From the NCBI RefSeq assembly GCF_004117875.1, contig NZ_RAHW01000003.1, positions 124,001 to 188,000 on the forward strand: DNA of 64,000 nucleotides. The letters are read 5' to 3'. This DNA comes from Geomonas oryzae. Lineage in GTDB: Bacteria > Desulfobacterota > Desulfuromonadia > Geobacterales > Geobacteraceae. Shown piece by piece: positions 52,257 to 61,079 of this stretch (positions within the stretch are counted from its first letter, which is position 1; each line of letters starts with the position of its first letter). Below the pieces are notes generated by a model. That model was given only the letters and a program-made list of their open reading frames with translations, had not been told where the DNA came from and did no database searches. The position numbers were made by a program, and so were the translations under genes.

Positions 52257-53576
52257 TTACAAAAGGTTCGCCGCCAGTTCCGCGAGCTCGCTGCGTTCAC
52301 CCTTGGTCATGGTGACGTGGCTGGAGATCGACTGTTCCTTCAGGCGTTCGACAACGTAGGTGAGGCCGTTGCTCTCGGCGTCCACGTAGGGGTTGTCGAT
52401 CTGGTACGGGTCGCCGGTCAGGATGATCTTGGTCCCCTCTCCGGCGCGGGTCACGATGGTCTTGATCTCGTGCGGGGTCAGGTTCTGCGCCTCGTCGACG
52501 ATCATGTACTGGTTCGGAATCGAACGTCCCCTGATGTAGGTGAGCGGCTCGATGTCGAGGATCCCCATCGCCATCAGTTCCTTGTACCCCTTGCTGTGCC
52601 GCTTCTCCCCCTCGTGCCCGGTCAGGAGCAGTTCGACGTTGTCGAAGATCGGCTGCATCCAGGGGGTGAGCTTCTCCTCGATGTCGCCCGGGAGAAAGCC
52701 TAGGTCGCGTCCCATCGGGAAGACCGGGCGGGACACCAATAGGCGCGTGTACACGTTTTCCTCGGCGGTCTTTTGCAGGCCGGCCGCGATGGCGAGCAGC
52801 GTCTTCCCGGTGCCGGCCTTGCCGACCAGGGTGACGATCTTTATGTTGTCGTCCAAAAGCGCATCGAGGGCGAAGGACTGCTCGAGGTTGCGCGGGAATA
52901 CGCTCCAGACCCCTTCCTTGTCGAGTTTCGCGAGCGGCACCATGCGGCGGGAGGCGGTGTCGTAGCGGCCGACGGCGCTGTGCTGGGCGTTACCCTTCTC
53001 GGTAAGAAGCAGGTACTGGTTCGGGTAGAAGTCGCCGTCCAACTCGAGCCACCCCTGCCCGTAGAAGCGGTCGATGAGATCGCCTCCCACCTCGAGGGTG
53101 GCGGAACCGTTGTACAGATCCTCGATGGCGACCTTGTCGGACTCGTAGTCCTCGGCGTTCAGACCGAGCGCGTCCGCCTTGATGCGCAGGTTGGTGTCCT
53201 TGGTGACCAGGATGACCGGCATATCCTTCTGGGTTTCCATCAGGTCGACGGCCACGGCAAGGATGCGGTTGTCGCCGCGCTCCTCGCGCAGCTCGGGAGG
53301 AAGGCGCTTCATCACCTTCTCTTCGTAGATCTCGATCCTCAGGGTGCCGCCGCTCTCAAGCGCGATCCCCTGGGAGAGCGACCCCTCCTTCCTGAAGGCG
53401 TCCATGAGACGGGAGACGTGGCGGGCGTTGCGGCCGGTCTCGTTCATGTCCTTCTTGAAGCGGTCGATCTCCTCGATCACCGTAATCGGGATGATGATGG
53501 AGTTGTCTTCGAACCTGGTGAGAGCTTGCGGGTCGTACAGAAGCACGTTGGTGTCGAGAACATAGATTTTCTTCAT
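52257..53576 (-). CDS. PIN-PhoH family ATPase (PhoH2/YlaK-like)
   Basis: A 439-residue protein. The N-terminal PIN domain (IYVLDTNVLLYDPQAL, VIEEIDRFKKDMNETGRNAR, GDNRILAVAV) is a nuclease fold; the C-terminal PhoH ATPase has Walker A (LVGKAGTGKTLLAIAAGL) and Walker B (NQYMIVDEAQNLTPHEIKTIVTRAG). Related proteins are RNA helicases/nucleases linked to rRNA maturation or stress. ATG 53576 (MKKIYVLDTN) follows GGGAGTG. The single-gene unit is separated from tsaD by a weak terminator. Confidence 0.93.
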   Translation of the reverse strand: MKKIYVLDTNVLLYDPQALTRFEDNSIIIPITVIEEIDRFKKDMNETGRNARHVSRLMDAFRKEGSLSQGIALESGGTLRIEIYEEKVMKRLPPELREERGDNRILAVAVDLMETQKDMPVILVTKDTNLRIKADALGLNAEDYESDKVAIEDLYNGSATLEVGGDLIDRFYGQGWLELDGDFYPNQYLLLTEKGNAQHSAVGRYDTASRRMVPLAKLDKEGVWSVFPRNLEQSFALDALLDDNIKIVTLVGKAGTGKTLLAIAAGLQKTAEENVYTRLLVSRPVFPMGRDLGFLPGDIEEKLTPWMQPIFDNVELLLTGHEGEKRHSKGYKELMAMGILDIEPLTYIRGRSIPNQYMIVDEAQNLTPHEIKTIVTRAGEGTKIILTGDPYQIDNPYVDAESNGLTYVVERLKEQSISSHVTMTKGERSELAELAANLL

Positions 53577-53770
53577 ATCCACTCCCTGTACGCTGCTGCC
53601 TGCTGAATTATCGAACGCTTCCTCATCCCTGGCCAACAAAGCTGAACTTTTCGTATTATCCCCTTCCACGGCCCTTGGCCGGTTTACTTTAGGTTTGCTC
53701 TAACAGATGCTGCGCGCCCCGGGGACCGGCTCCGCAGGTGCCTGTCCCCTTCAACCCCGGGCCATTTTTC

Positions 53771-54907
53771 TCATGATATTATCTCACGCAGTGCCCTAAG
53801 AAAATAGTCTATATCGGTTTCACTATTGAAGTACCCGGGGCTCACCCGCACCGTCCCCTCCGGATAGCTCCCGATGCTGCGGTGCACGTCCGGCGCGCAG
53901 TGCAGTCCGACCCTCACGCTGATGTCGTAGGTGGAGTCGAGCAGGAAACCGAGCGAAGCGGGATCGTGTCCCTCGGCGTTGAAGGAGACCGCGGCGCCGC
54001 GCTCACCATGCAAGGGACCGTACAGCCGCACCCCGGGCATGCCGCGCAGCCCTTCCAGCAACTGCTCGACCAAAGCGCTCTCCTTGGCGCGGATCACCTC
54101 GAGACCGGTCGCCTCGATGAATTCCACCCCGGCCTTCAGCCCGGCGATGGCGGGGGTGTTGATGGTGCCGCTCTCCAGGCGCTCGGGCATCTGCTCGGGC
54201 GGCTCCGGCGTGCTGGCGCTCCCCCCCGTCCCCCCCACCTGCAGCGGCTCGAGGTTGATTCCCGCGCCGACGGCGAGGACCCCGGTCCCTGGAGGGCCGT
54301 AAAGCCCCTTGTGCCCCGGTGCGGCGAGCAGGTCTATCCCGATCGACTCCACGTCTATGGGAAAGAACCCGGCGCTCTGCGCGGCATCGACCAGAAAGAG
54401 CGCGCCCCCGATGCGGGCGACCTCGGCGATTTCGGCTATGGGCTGCACCGCACCGGTCACGTTGGAGCAGTGCGCAAGTGCGACCAGCCGGGTGTCCGGG
54501 CGCATGGCACGCGCTATGTCGCGCTCCGAGACGATGCCGCAGGGATCGGAGGGGACGAAGGTCACCTCGACGCCGCGCTTTTTCGCCAGGTGCAGCGGAC
54601 GCGCGAGGGCGTTGTGCTCGACGCAGGTCGACACCACATGGTCGCCAGGCTTCAGCAGGCCGAACACGGCTATGTTGATCGATTCGGTGGCGCTGTGGGT
54701 GAAGATGAGGCGGGATGAGTCCGGGACCCCGAAGAAACGGGCCAGGGCGGAGCGTGCTTCGAAGACGATGCGTGCCGCGGCGAGCGACTGGCGGTAACCT
54801 CCCCGCCCGGGGGCCACTCCCACTTCCCGCATGGCGGCGTCCATCGCCTGGTATACGGCATCGGGTTTTGGGAATGAAGTCGCTGCGTTATCTAGGAATA
54901 CGGACAT
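53771..54907 (-). CDS. Class V aminotransferase, cysteine desulfurase-like
   Basis: A 378-residue PLP enzyme: FLDNAATSFPKPDAVYQAM, THSATESINIAVFGLL, Lys of PGHKGLYGPPGTGVL, and the active-site Cys in RVGLHCAPDVHRSIG. This resembles the class V aminotransferase/cysteine desulfurase subfamily of Enterococcus EF2568 type. It may release selenium or sulfur from selenocysteine/cysteine, useful for the selenoprotein FdnG, but no neighbour proves this. Confidence 0.85.
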   Translation of the reverse strand: MSVFLDNAATSFPKPDAVYQAMDAAMREVGVAPGRGGYRQSLAAARIVFEARSALARFFGVPDSSRLIFTHSATESINIAVFGLLKPGDHVVSTCVEHNALARPLHLAKKRGVEVTFVPSDPCGIVSERDIARAMRPDTRLVALAHCSNVTGAVQPIAEIAEVARIGGALFLVDAAQSAGFFPIDVESIGIDLLAAPGHKGLYGPPGTGVLAVGAGINLEPLQVGGTGGSASTPEPPEQMPERLESGTINTPAIAGLKAGVEFIEATGLEVIRAKESALVEQLLEGLRGMPGVRLYGPLHGERGAAVSFNAEGHDPASLGFLLDSTYDISVRVGLHCAPDVHRSIGSYPEGTVRVSPGYFNSETDIDYFLRALREIIS

Positions 54908-54960
54908 ACCGTATTTACTAGCATTTTAACGGGGCTTTGGCAACCCGTTTCATGAACGGT

Positions 54961-55995
54961 TTACGGGACTAACGCTAATGGATTCTGGTCGGTGAGGCCT
55001 AGTTCGTTCAGGAACCTGCGCGTCAGCTCACGCTCCAGTTCGGCAACCCGCGCCGAAGTGACGTTGTCCACCTTCCCTCCGGCCATCATGCCGTGCCCCC
55101 CTGCCGTGCCTATGCCTGCCACGAGCTTGCGGATCAGCTCTCCGGCGTTGATCTCCTCGCTGGTGGTCCTGATGGAGAGGACCAGCTCGTTGCTGTAATG
55201 CCCGAGGCAGAGGACGGTTTCGGTTCCCTCCAGACGAACGAGCAGATCGGCCAGTTCGGAAACGACCTCCGGGAAGAGCACCCCGTCGAGAGAGGCGACC
55301 AGCACGTCCCCGTAAAGCTTTGCGTGTTCGAGCGCGCTGTGCAGCGCGATGAAGTACTCCTTCGGAAGGTTCGGCCGGGTGATGCTGTTCAAAAGGGTCT
55401 TGTTGGCGAGCGGGAAGAGCACGAGGTAGGCTTCGCGGTCCGGGCGCGTCGCCTCGCGCCCGAGGTCCTGGGTCTCTGACTTTATCGCGTAGAAAAGCGC
55501 GGTGGCGAGCTTCGTCCCGAGCGACACCCCCTGCACCTTCAGGTACTCGTAGAGGATGGTCGCCGTGGTCCCGTAGTGGGGACGGATGTCGACCCAGCGA
55601 CAGGAGGCGCTGTTGTCGCGCATGGGGTGGTGGTCGATGACGATGTCGGCGCGCACCTCGGGGGGAAGCGAGTTGTTCCCGGTGCCCGGCTGGGTGTCCA
55701 GGAGGCAGATGACCTGGAAGGCCTTCAGATCGATGAGCGGAAACGGGGTGAGCGGTATCTGCAAAAGCTTCGCCATGGCGAGGTTTTCGCTGCGGCCGAT
55801 CATCCCGGAAAAGGCGATCACCGCCTCGCGGTTTAACCGCACCGCGAAGAGGTGGCGCAGCGCCATGGCCGAGGCGAGCGAATCGGGGTCTGGGTTGTCG
55901 TGTACCACGATGAGGATGCGTCCGCGTCCGCTCACCCAGGTGAGCATGGAGTCGGTGTAGGACAAAAGGTCGGGACGGGTTTCATTCTCCGGCAA
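54961..55995 (-). CDS. DHH phosphoesterase, NrnA-like
   Basis: A 344-residue DHH/DHHA1 protein: VVHDNPDPDSLASAMALRH, LLDTQPGTGNN, DIVIDHHPMRDN and the DHHA1 motif GTAGGHGMMAGGKV. NrnA proteins degrade oligoribonucleotides or nucleotide 3'-phosphates. The start is probably TTG 55995 after GGGGGTG; an internal ATG at 55947 is the alternative. The gene stands alone. Confidence 0.9.
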   Translation of the reverse strand: MPENETRPDLLSYTDSMLTWVSGRGRILIVVHDNPDPDSLASAMALRHLFAVRLNREAVIAFSGMIGRSENLAMAKLLQIPLTPFPLIDLKAFQVICLLDTQPGTGNNSLPPEVRADIVIDHHPMRDNSASCRWVDIRPHYGTTATILYEYLKVQGVSLGTKLATALFYAIKSETQDLGREATRPDREAYLVLFPLANKTLLNSITRPNLPKEYFIALHSALEHAKLYGDVLVASLDGVLFPEVVSELADLLVRLEGTETVLCLGHYSNELVLSIRTTSEEINAGELIRKLVAGIGTAGGHGMMAGGKVDNVTSARVAELERELTRRFLNELGLTDQNPLALVP

Positions 55996-56061
55996 AAGGC
56001 ACCCCCTGAAAGAGCTGCAAACCCGTGTAGTTTATCCCAGTGACGGAAGCGGTGCAAAAAT

Positions 56062-56086
56062 AAAAAAAGGGAAGCATAAGCCTCCC
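56062..56086 (-). terminator. Terminator after the small exported protein gene
   Basis: A 7-bp stem with one mismatch (56069-56075 with 56080-56086) is followed, on the minus strand, by seven Ts (plus-strand A tract 56062-56068). Confidence 0.65.
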
Positions 56087-56111
56087 CATAGACAACTGAG
56101 AGTGAAAAGGT

Positions 56112-56492
56112 TTAGAACTTGCCGCGCAGCAGTTCCGCCATTGCGCAAAGGTTGGTCTGGCGGCCGTTTCCTTCCCTGAACTCCGGGATGATCGTGGGCA
56201 TGGAGAACTTGATCTTGCCGTTTTCGTACTCGGCGAGCGATTTCGTCGCGGCGAAAGCACCGTAGCTTGCCCCGACGAGGACGCCGACGCCGGCGCCGAT
56301 GCCTATGTTCTGGATGTGATCGGCGGGCTTTTTGGTGAAGGCCATGAGGGCGGCGCCGACCAGGCTGCCGGCGAGACCGCCGTAAAGGGCGTCCTCGAAC
56401 ACGGTCTTCATCGCGTTTTCTTCTGCGAGACAGGGAGTGGCTAGAAAAACAAGGGCGAAAACAAGGACAACAAGGCGCTTCAGGCTCTTCAT
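56112..56492 (-). CDS. Small exported glycine-zipper protein
   Basis: A 126-residue protein with a signal peptide (RLVVLVFALVFLATPCLA), two Gly-rich hydrophobic segments (LYGGLAGSLVGAALMAF and IGIGAGVGVLVGASYGAFAA) typical of glycine-zipper membrane proteins, and a short polar tail. A ribosome site AAGGGG precedes ATG 56492. An AATGTC-C-GACATT palindrome lies 27 bases upstream. Function is unknown. Confidence 0.75.
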   Translation of the reverse strand: MKSLKRLVVLVFALVFLATPCLAEENAMKTVFEDALYGGLAGSLVGAALMAFTKKPADHIQNIGIGAGVGVLVGASYGAFAATKSLAEYENGKIKFSMPTIIPEFREGNGRQTNLCAMAELLRGKF

Positions 56493-56518
56493 ATGATCCC
56501 CTTACTCCAGGTGTACGA

Positions 56519-56531
56519 AATGTCCGACATT
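56519..56531. promoter_or_regulatory. Palindrome near the exported protein start
   Basis: AATGTCCGACATT, perfect 6-bp arms around one base, centred 33 bases upstream of the start codon at 56492. It may be an operator. Regulator unknown. The rest of 56532-56767 shows no feature. Confidence 0.35.
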
Positions 56532-56767
56532 CTGCAAAAAGGGGGCCACAAGCGCGCAGACAGAAGAACAACATCGACAAGGCGCTGTTTCTGCATGACA
56601 AATCCGCACCAGCAGCCACACGGGCACCCTTGTGGATAAGAGGGCCCATTAGTCTTAATGTGCTAATGATGCAACACTCCGGTCCTAAGCCCAAGGCAAG
56701 AACCGTTATTTAACGGGAAGATAACAGAATACGGTGAAAAGGCGGCGGTGTGGCAAAAAAGCCACAA

Positions 56768-59389
56768 TCAGGAGAGGAGATTGCGGACCAGTGCGGTTTC
56801 ATCTTCCTTGCTGGAGACCTTTCCGTTGAGCCTCGCGCTCAATACGACGTCGAGCACCTCGCGGAAAAGCGGGCCGGGCTTCACGCCGAGTTGCTTCAGA
56901 TCCTCGCCCTTCAAAAGGGGACGCGTGCCGTGCAGCTTGGTGAAGTAAAGCGAGATGCAGCGTTTCACCTCGGAGCTGCCGCTCTTCGCCATCTGGTACA
57001 GGAGGATCTCGACGGGTAGCCCGCGCAGGGTGAAGTAGATCTCGCTGTTCTCCACCTGCTCCCCGCGCGCAAGCTTGCGCTCCATCGGCCCCACGAGCTC
57101 CTCCCCCTGGCGGCGCGTCTCGGCAAGACGCTCCCTGTAGTGCTCGCTTACCGCGAGCCTGGTGCAGGTATCTATGAACTGATCCTGGGTGAGCCCATCG
57201 CAGAGGGCGAGGAAATAGACGGCCCAGCGCTCGTAGGGACGCTCCAGGTAGAGAAGGTCGAACCAGGAGACCACGTAGCGCACCTCCTCGAGGGTCCCCT
57301 GCAGTTCGGGGGTAAGCTCGAGGCCGGGATGGATGAAGCGCAAAAGCCCCAGCGACGCCATGCGGCCGACGCCGTTTATCGGCTCCTTTTCCTTAAGGAT
57401 CTGGACCAGTTCCGAGAGGAGCCTTCTCCCCCCGAGCTTCACGAGGAAATCCATCTTCACCGCCGTCTTGATGAGGTCCTCGGTGTGCTTCGCGATCTTG
57501 AAACCGAGCCTCTGCTCGAAACGGATGGCCCGGAAGACGCGGGTCGGGTCCTCCACGAAGGAGAGGTTGTGCAGCACCCGGATCACCTTGGCCTGCAGGT
57601 CTCGGTAGGCGCCGAAGTAGTCGATCAGCTTTCCGAAGGAGGGGGCGTTCAGCGATATGGCGAGGGTGTTCACGGTGAAGTCGCGCCGGTAGAGGTCCAT
57701 CTTGAGCGAAGAGCGCTCCACGGTGGGAAGGGCGCCGGGGGAGACGTAATACTCGAGGCGCGTGCTGGCGACGTCGATCTTGAAGCCGTCGGGAAAGACG
57801 ATGACGGCGGTGCCGAACTTCTCGTGGCTTTTCACGCGGCAGCCGTGCGACGCGGCGAAGGTCTCGGCGAAGAGGATGCCGTCGCCGTCGACGGTCACGT
57901 CGACGTCCGCGTTCTCCTGCCCTAGGAGGAGATCCCGGACGAAGCCCCCCACCGCGTACACCGCGAGGTCGAGCATGTCTCCGACGCTCCCCAGGTCGTG
58001 GAGGATCTGCACCGAGCGCTTGGGGAGCGCCTTTTTCATCAGCGCCTCCACCTCGCGGTTTTTCACCTGGATGGCGTCGCGCGAAAGGTCGTAGATCGCC
58101 TCGCTGCCGAGGCTGTAGCGCAAAAGATCGGTGCGCGTGATGACGCCGATCAGCTTCTTGTCCGAAAGGACCGGCACGAGGCGGGAGTCGCCCCCAACCA
58201 TGTAATTCTGGATCTCGCTGATCGGGGTGTCGGAAGCGGCGACGTAGAACTCGGAATGCATGTAGTCCGAGATCGGGACGGCGTTCAGGTTGTGGTAGAG
58301 CGCCTTCTCCACCGTTTTTCTCGAGATGATCCCGACCACCTCGCCGCCTGAGACCACCGGCATGGCGCTCACGTTGTAGCGCACCAGGCGTTCGCGCGCC
58401 TGCTCGATGGTGCAGTCGGGCGGCAGGGTCTTCACCGGCGAGGACATGATGTTGCGCGCAACGCGGATCGGATCGACCCGTTTCCTGAGCACAGCCTCCA
58501 ACTGCTCCAGCACCTGGATGAGGGTGAGCCCCCGCACCGTGGCCGAGGCGGCCGTCGCGTGCCCCCCGCCTCCCAATTCCTTCAGGATCTCCCCTACCCT
58601 CACCTCGGGGATGCGGCTTCTCGCGATGACGAAGACGCGGTCCTGCATCCCGACGACGAGAAAGAGTACCTGCAGGTTCTCCATGTCGCGGATCATGTGG
58701 GCGAGCTGCGCGATGTCCCCGACGTAGCGGTCCACCGAGGCGTGCGCCACCGAGACGTCGACCCCCTTTAGCGAGCTGGTCTTCAAGGAGGTGAGCAGGG
58801 TGTTCAGAAGCGACACCTGCTCGGCGGTCAGTTCGCGCCCTATGGAGTCGGCGACCTCGTTCAGTTGCGCACCGCGCTCGAGGAGCCAGGAGGCCACGGC
58901 GTAGTCCTCGGCGGTGGTCGATGGGAAGGTTAGGTTGCCGGTATCCTCGTGGATGCCGAGCATCATCAGGGTCGCCTGGCTCGCCGTCACCTCGATCCCG
59001 CGCTCCATGAGGATGGTGCCGAGGATGGTGGTGGTGGAACCGCAGGGGCGGATGATGCCGCCGACGGCGTTCAGGTCGCCGGAACTCGTCGGGTGGTGAT
59101 CGTAGATGTGCAGCTCGACGCCGCCTGTCTTGGCGAGCTCGCCGAACTTGGCGAGTCGGGAGGAATGCTGGCAGTCGACGACGATGAGGCGGGTGATTGC
59201 GGAGAGATCGATGTCCTTGATGCGGGTAAAGGAGATCTCCGGGTGGAGCCCCTTCTGGAAGAAGTCACGCACCCCTTTCTCCTGCGCGCCGGAGAAGACG
59301 AGGAGCGCGTCAGGGTAGAGCATCTTCGCCGCGACCATGGAACCGATGCAGTCGAAATCGGCGTTGACGTGGGTGGTGATGACCTCCAT
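56768..59389 (-). CDS. DHH-CBS-tRNA nucleotidyltransferase fusion (A-adding type)
   Basis: An 873-residue multidomain protein. A DHH phosphoesterase domain (THVNADFDCIGSM, DCQHSSRL, YDHHPTSSGDLN, GGGGHATAASATV) is followed by two CBS motifs (about residues 320-430) and a class II nucleotidyltransferase (VGGFVRDLLLGQENADVDVTVDGDG, RDFTVNTLAISL, EDPTRVFRAIRFEQRLGFK). The last matches the A-adding enzymes that complete the CCA end of tRNA. ATG 59389 overlaps the Memo-like gene's stop codon. This domain order is known in Aquifex and deltaproteobacteria. Confidence 0.93.
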   Translation of the reverse strand: MEVITTHVNADFDCIGSMVAAKMLYPDALLVFSGAQEKGVRDFFQKGLHPEISFTRIKDIDLSAITRLIVVDCQHSSRLAKFGELAKTGGVELHIYDHHPTSSGDLNAVGGIIRPCGSTTTILGTILMERGIEVTASQATLMMLGIHEDTGNLTFPSTTAEDYAVASWLLERGAQLNEVADSIGRELTAEQVSLLNTLLTSLKTSSLKGVDVSVAHASVDRYVGDIAQLAHMIRDMENLQVLFLVVGMQDRVFVIARSRIPEVRVGEILKELGGGGHATAASATVRGLTLIQVLEQLEAVLRKRVDPIRVARNIMSSPVKTLPPDCTIEQARERLVRYNVSAMPVVSGGEVVGIISRKTVEKALYHNLNAVPISDYMHSEFYVAASDTPISEIQNYMVGGDSRLVPVLSDKKLIGVITRTDLLRYSLGSEAIYDLSRDAIQVKNREVEALMKKALPKRSVQILHDLGSVGDMLDLAVYAVGGFVRDLLLGQENADVDVTVDGDGILFAETFAASHGCRVKSHEKFGTAVIVFPDGFKIDVASTRLEYYVSPGALPTVERSSLKMDLYRRDFTVNTLAISLNAPSFGKLIDYFGAYRDLQAKVIRVLHNLSFVEDPTRVFRAIRFEQRLGFKIAKHTEDLIKTAVKMDFLVKLGGRRLLSELVQILKEKEPINGVGRMASLGLLRFIHPGLELTPELQGTLEEVRYVVSWFDLLYLERPYERWAVYFLALCDGLTQDQFIDTCTRLAVSEHYRERLAETRRQGEELVGPMERKLARGEQVENSEIYFTLRGLPVEILLYQMAKSGSSEVKRCISLYFTKLHGTRPLLKGEDLKQLGVKPGPLFREVLDVVLSARLNGKVSSKEDETALVRNLLS

Positions 59390-60198
59390 CAGGAAACCAC
59401 GAGCGAGGCGTAGGCGACGACGTTGCGCAGGTCGCCGTTCACCTCTCCGCTGGTGGCGTAGTTCACCAGCCTGCAGGAGGTGGCCCCGAGATTTTTGGCG
59501 GCGACCATCATGACCACGGCGGGTATCACGCCGCACATGGTGATCCCCTTGTCACGGCAGACGCGCAGGAGCCCTTCCGGGTTCATGTCGGCGAGTTGCG
59601 CGAGGGCCAGATCGTCCTTCGCCTTCGCCTGCGCCGCGGATTCGTAATGGGTCATGTCGGAACTCGCCACGATGAGGACCTCTTCGCCGTAGGCCGCGAT
59701 GGCCTTGGCGATCCCCTCCCCGATCCTTGCGAGGGACGGGAAATCCGGAATGGCGAGGCAGACGGCGGCGATGGTTACGTCCGGGTTTCTGTACTGCAGG
59801 AAGGGGACCTGGACCTCTAGGGAGTGTTCGAAGCGGTGCGCCAGGGCGTCCTCGCGGACAAGCGGTGCGTGTTCGAGGATGAGCTGCGAGAGCCTGCGGT
59901 TAACCGGGACGGCACCAAGCGGGGTAAGCCATTCCGTGTCAGGGGAGAGCGCCGCGGCACTGCCCGCGCCGGTGTGGTTCGGGCCCAGCACGAGGACGGT
60001 GTCGGGGATGCGAACGGCGGAATACACCTTCCCGGCCACCTTTCCGGAGTAGACGTACCCCGCGTGGGGAGCGACGATGCCGAGGGCGCTTTGCGCATCC
60101 CCCTGCGGCACCATGGCGGAGAGCTCCTCGCGGAGCCGGTCCGGATCGCCGGTGTAGAACTTCCCGGCCACAACAGGTTGCCGTATCATGCCAGCCAT
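59389..60198 (-). CDS. Memo-like protein (AmmeMemoRadiSam B family)
   Basis: A 269-residue Memo homologue: RQPVVAGKFYTGDPDRLREEL, IVAPHAGYVYSGKVAGKVYSAV, LGPNHTGAGSAAALS, EHSLEVQVPFLQY and SSDMTHYE. The conserved His and Glu suggest a metal-binding site related to extradiol dioxygenases; function is unknown. ATG 60198 follows AGGAGG; an upstream ATG would overlap scpB. It is coupled to the nucleotidyltransferase gene by an ATGA overlap. Confidence 0.92.
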   Translation of the reverse strand: MAGMIRQPVVAGKFYTGDPDRLREELSAMVPQGDAQSALGIVAPHAGYVYSGKVAGKVYSAVRIPDTVLVLGPNHTGAGSAAALSPDTEWLTPLGAVPVNRRLSQLILEHAPLVREDALAHRFEHSLEVQVPFLQYRNPDVTIAAVCLAIPDFPSLARIGEGIAKAIAAYGEEVLIVASSDMTHYESAAQAKAKDDLALAQLADMNPEGLLRVCRDKGITMCGVIPAVVMMVAAKNLGATSCRLVNYATSGEVNGDLRNVVAYASLVVS

Positions 60199-60247
60199 AC
60201 CAGCCTCCTTGTTGGAAGTGCTCATGAACAGCGAGCCAGGGGATATT

Positions 60248-60841
60248 TTAACCCGGCAAGGGCTCCTCTTCAACGGACTCGAGGGGAAGCGCGGGCTGGT
60301 CCGCGAAGGGATCGGGCGGCACTAGTTCCTGGATCTCCTTGAGCGTCGGGAGCTGGTTCAGGTCCTTAAGTCCAAAGAGCTCGAGGAATTCGCGGCTCGT
60401 ACCGTAGATGAGCGGCTTTCCCGGGACGTCCTTCTTCCCCATGATGCGCAAAAGCTTCTTTTCCAGGAGGCTCTTCATCACGCCGCCCGAGTCGACGCCG
60501 CGCAGGTATTCCACCTCCGCGCGGGTTATCGGCTGGCGGTAGGCGACGATGGCGAGCGTTTCCAGCGCGGACTGGCTGAACTTCACCCCTTTGGTCTTGT
60601 TGAGCCTGCGGACGAAGTCGCCGTGCTCGGGGCGGCTTCTCAACTGGTAACCGCCGGCCACCTGGGTGAGGACGATGCCGCGTTCAGCCTGCTCGTACTC
60701 CTCGATCAACTCATCCAGCGCGGCGCGCAGGTCGGCCCGCTCGAACTCCTCCAGGATGGAAGCGAGGCGGTCCAGCGTGAGCGGCTGGTCATGGACGAAG
60801 AGGATGCTTTCTACGATCGATTTGAGCGACTTAGCGGACAA
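60248..60841 (-). CDS. scpB: Segregation and condensation protein ScpB
   Basis: A 197-residue kleisin-associated protein with winged helices: VESILFVHDQPLTLDRLASIL, SALETLAIVAYRQPITRAEVEYLRGVDSGGVMKSLL and GRPxxY-like GKPLIYGTSREFLELFGL. It binds ScpA and SMC. Start TTG 60841 after GGAGGA. Separated from scpA by a 238-bp spacer with a G-rich inverted repeat. Confidence 0.94.
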   Translation of the reverse strand: MSAKSLKSIVESILFVHDQPLTLDRLASILEEFERADLRAALDELIEEYEQAERGIVLTQVAGGYQLRSRPEHGDFVRRLNKTKGVKFSQSALETLAIVAYRQPITRAEVEYLRGVDSGGVMKSLLEKKLLRIMGKKDVPGKPLIYGTSREFLELFGLKDLNQLPTLKEIQELVPPDPFADQPALPLESVEEEPLPG

Positions 60842-60991
60842 CCAGGTTCCTCCGGTACATGCATAGATAAGACAAAAGCGGGCGAATCACGAAGCATTAA
60901 GCTGCCCAGCGCTACCCTTTGATAGGGTTCTTCATGGAATCCGGGCAAAGCCAAATCGGCTACCCACGAAGCACCGCGTGAGCACCTACGT

Positions 60992-61023
60992 CCCCCCCTT
61001 TGCGAAGGGGGGACAGGGGGGAT
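60992..61023. repeat. G/C-rich inverted repeat in the scpA-scpB spacer
   Basis: A hairpin of a C-run and a G-run around TTTGCGAA, followed by ACAGGGGGGATTTAG. This pattern resembles repeated intergenic boilerplate found in many proteobacterial genomes. It has no T tract. The rest of the 238-base spacer is empty. Confidence 0.5.
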
Positions 61024-61079
61024 TTAGCCACGTTAACCGCAGCCCAGAGTAAGCCACGGAGTCGAAACCCAACAACTCG

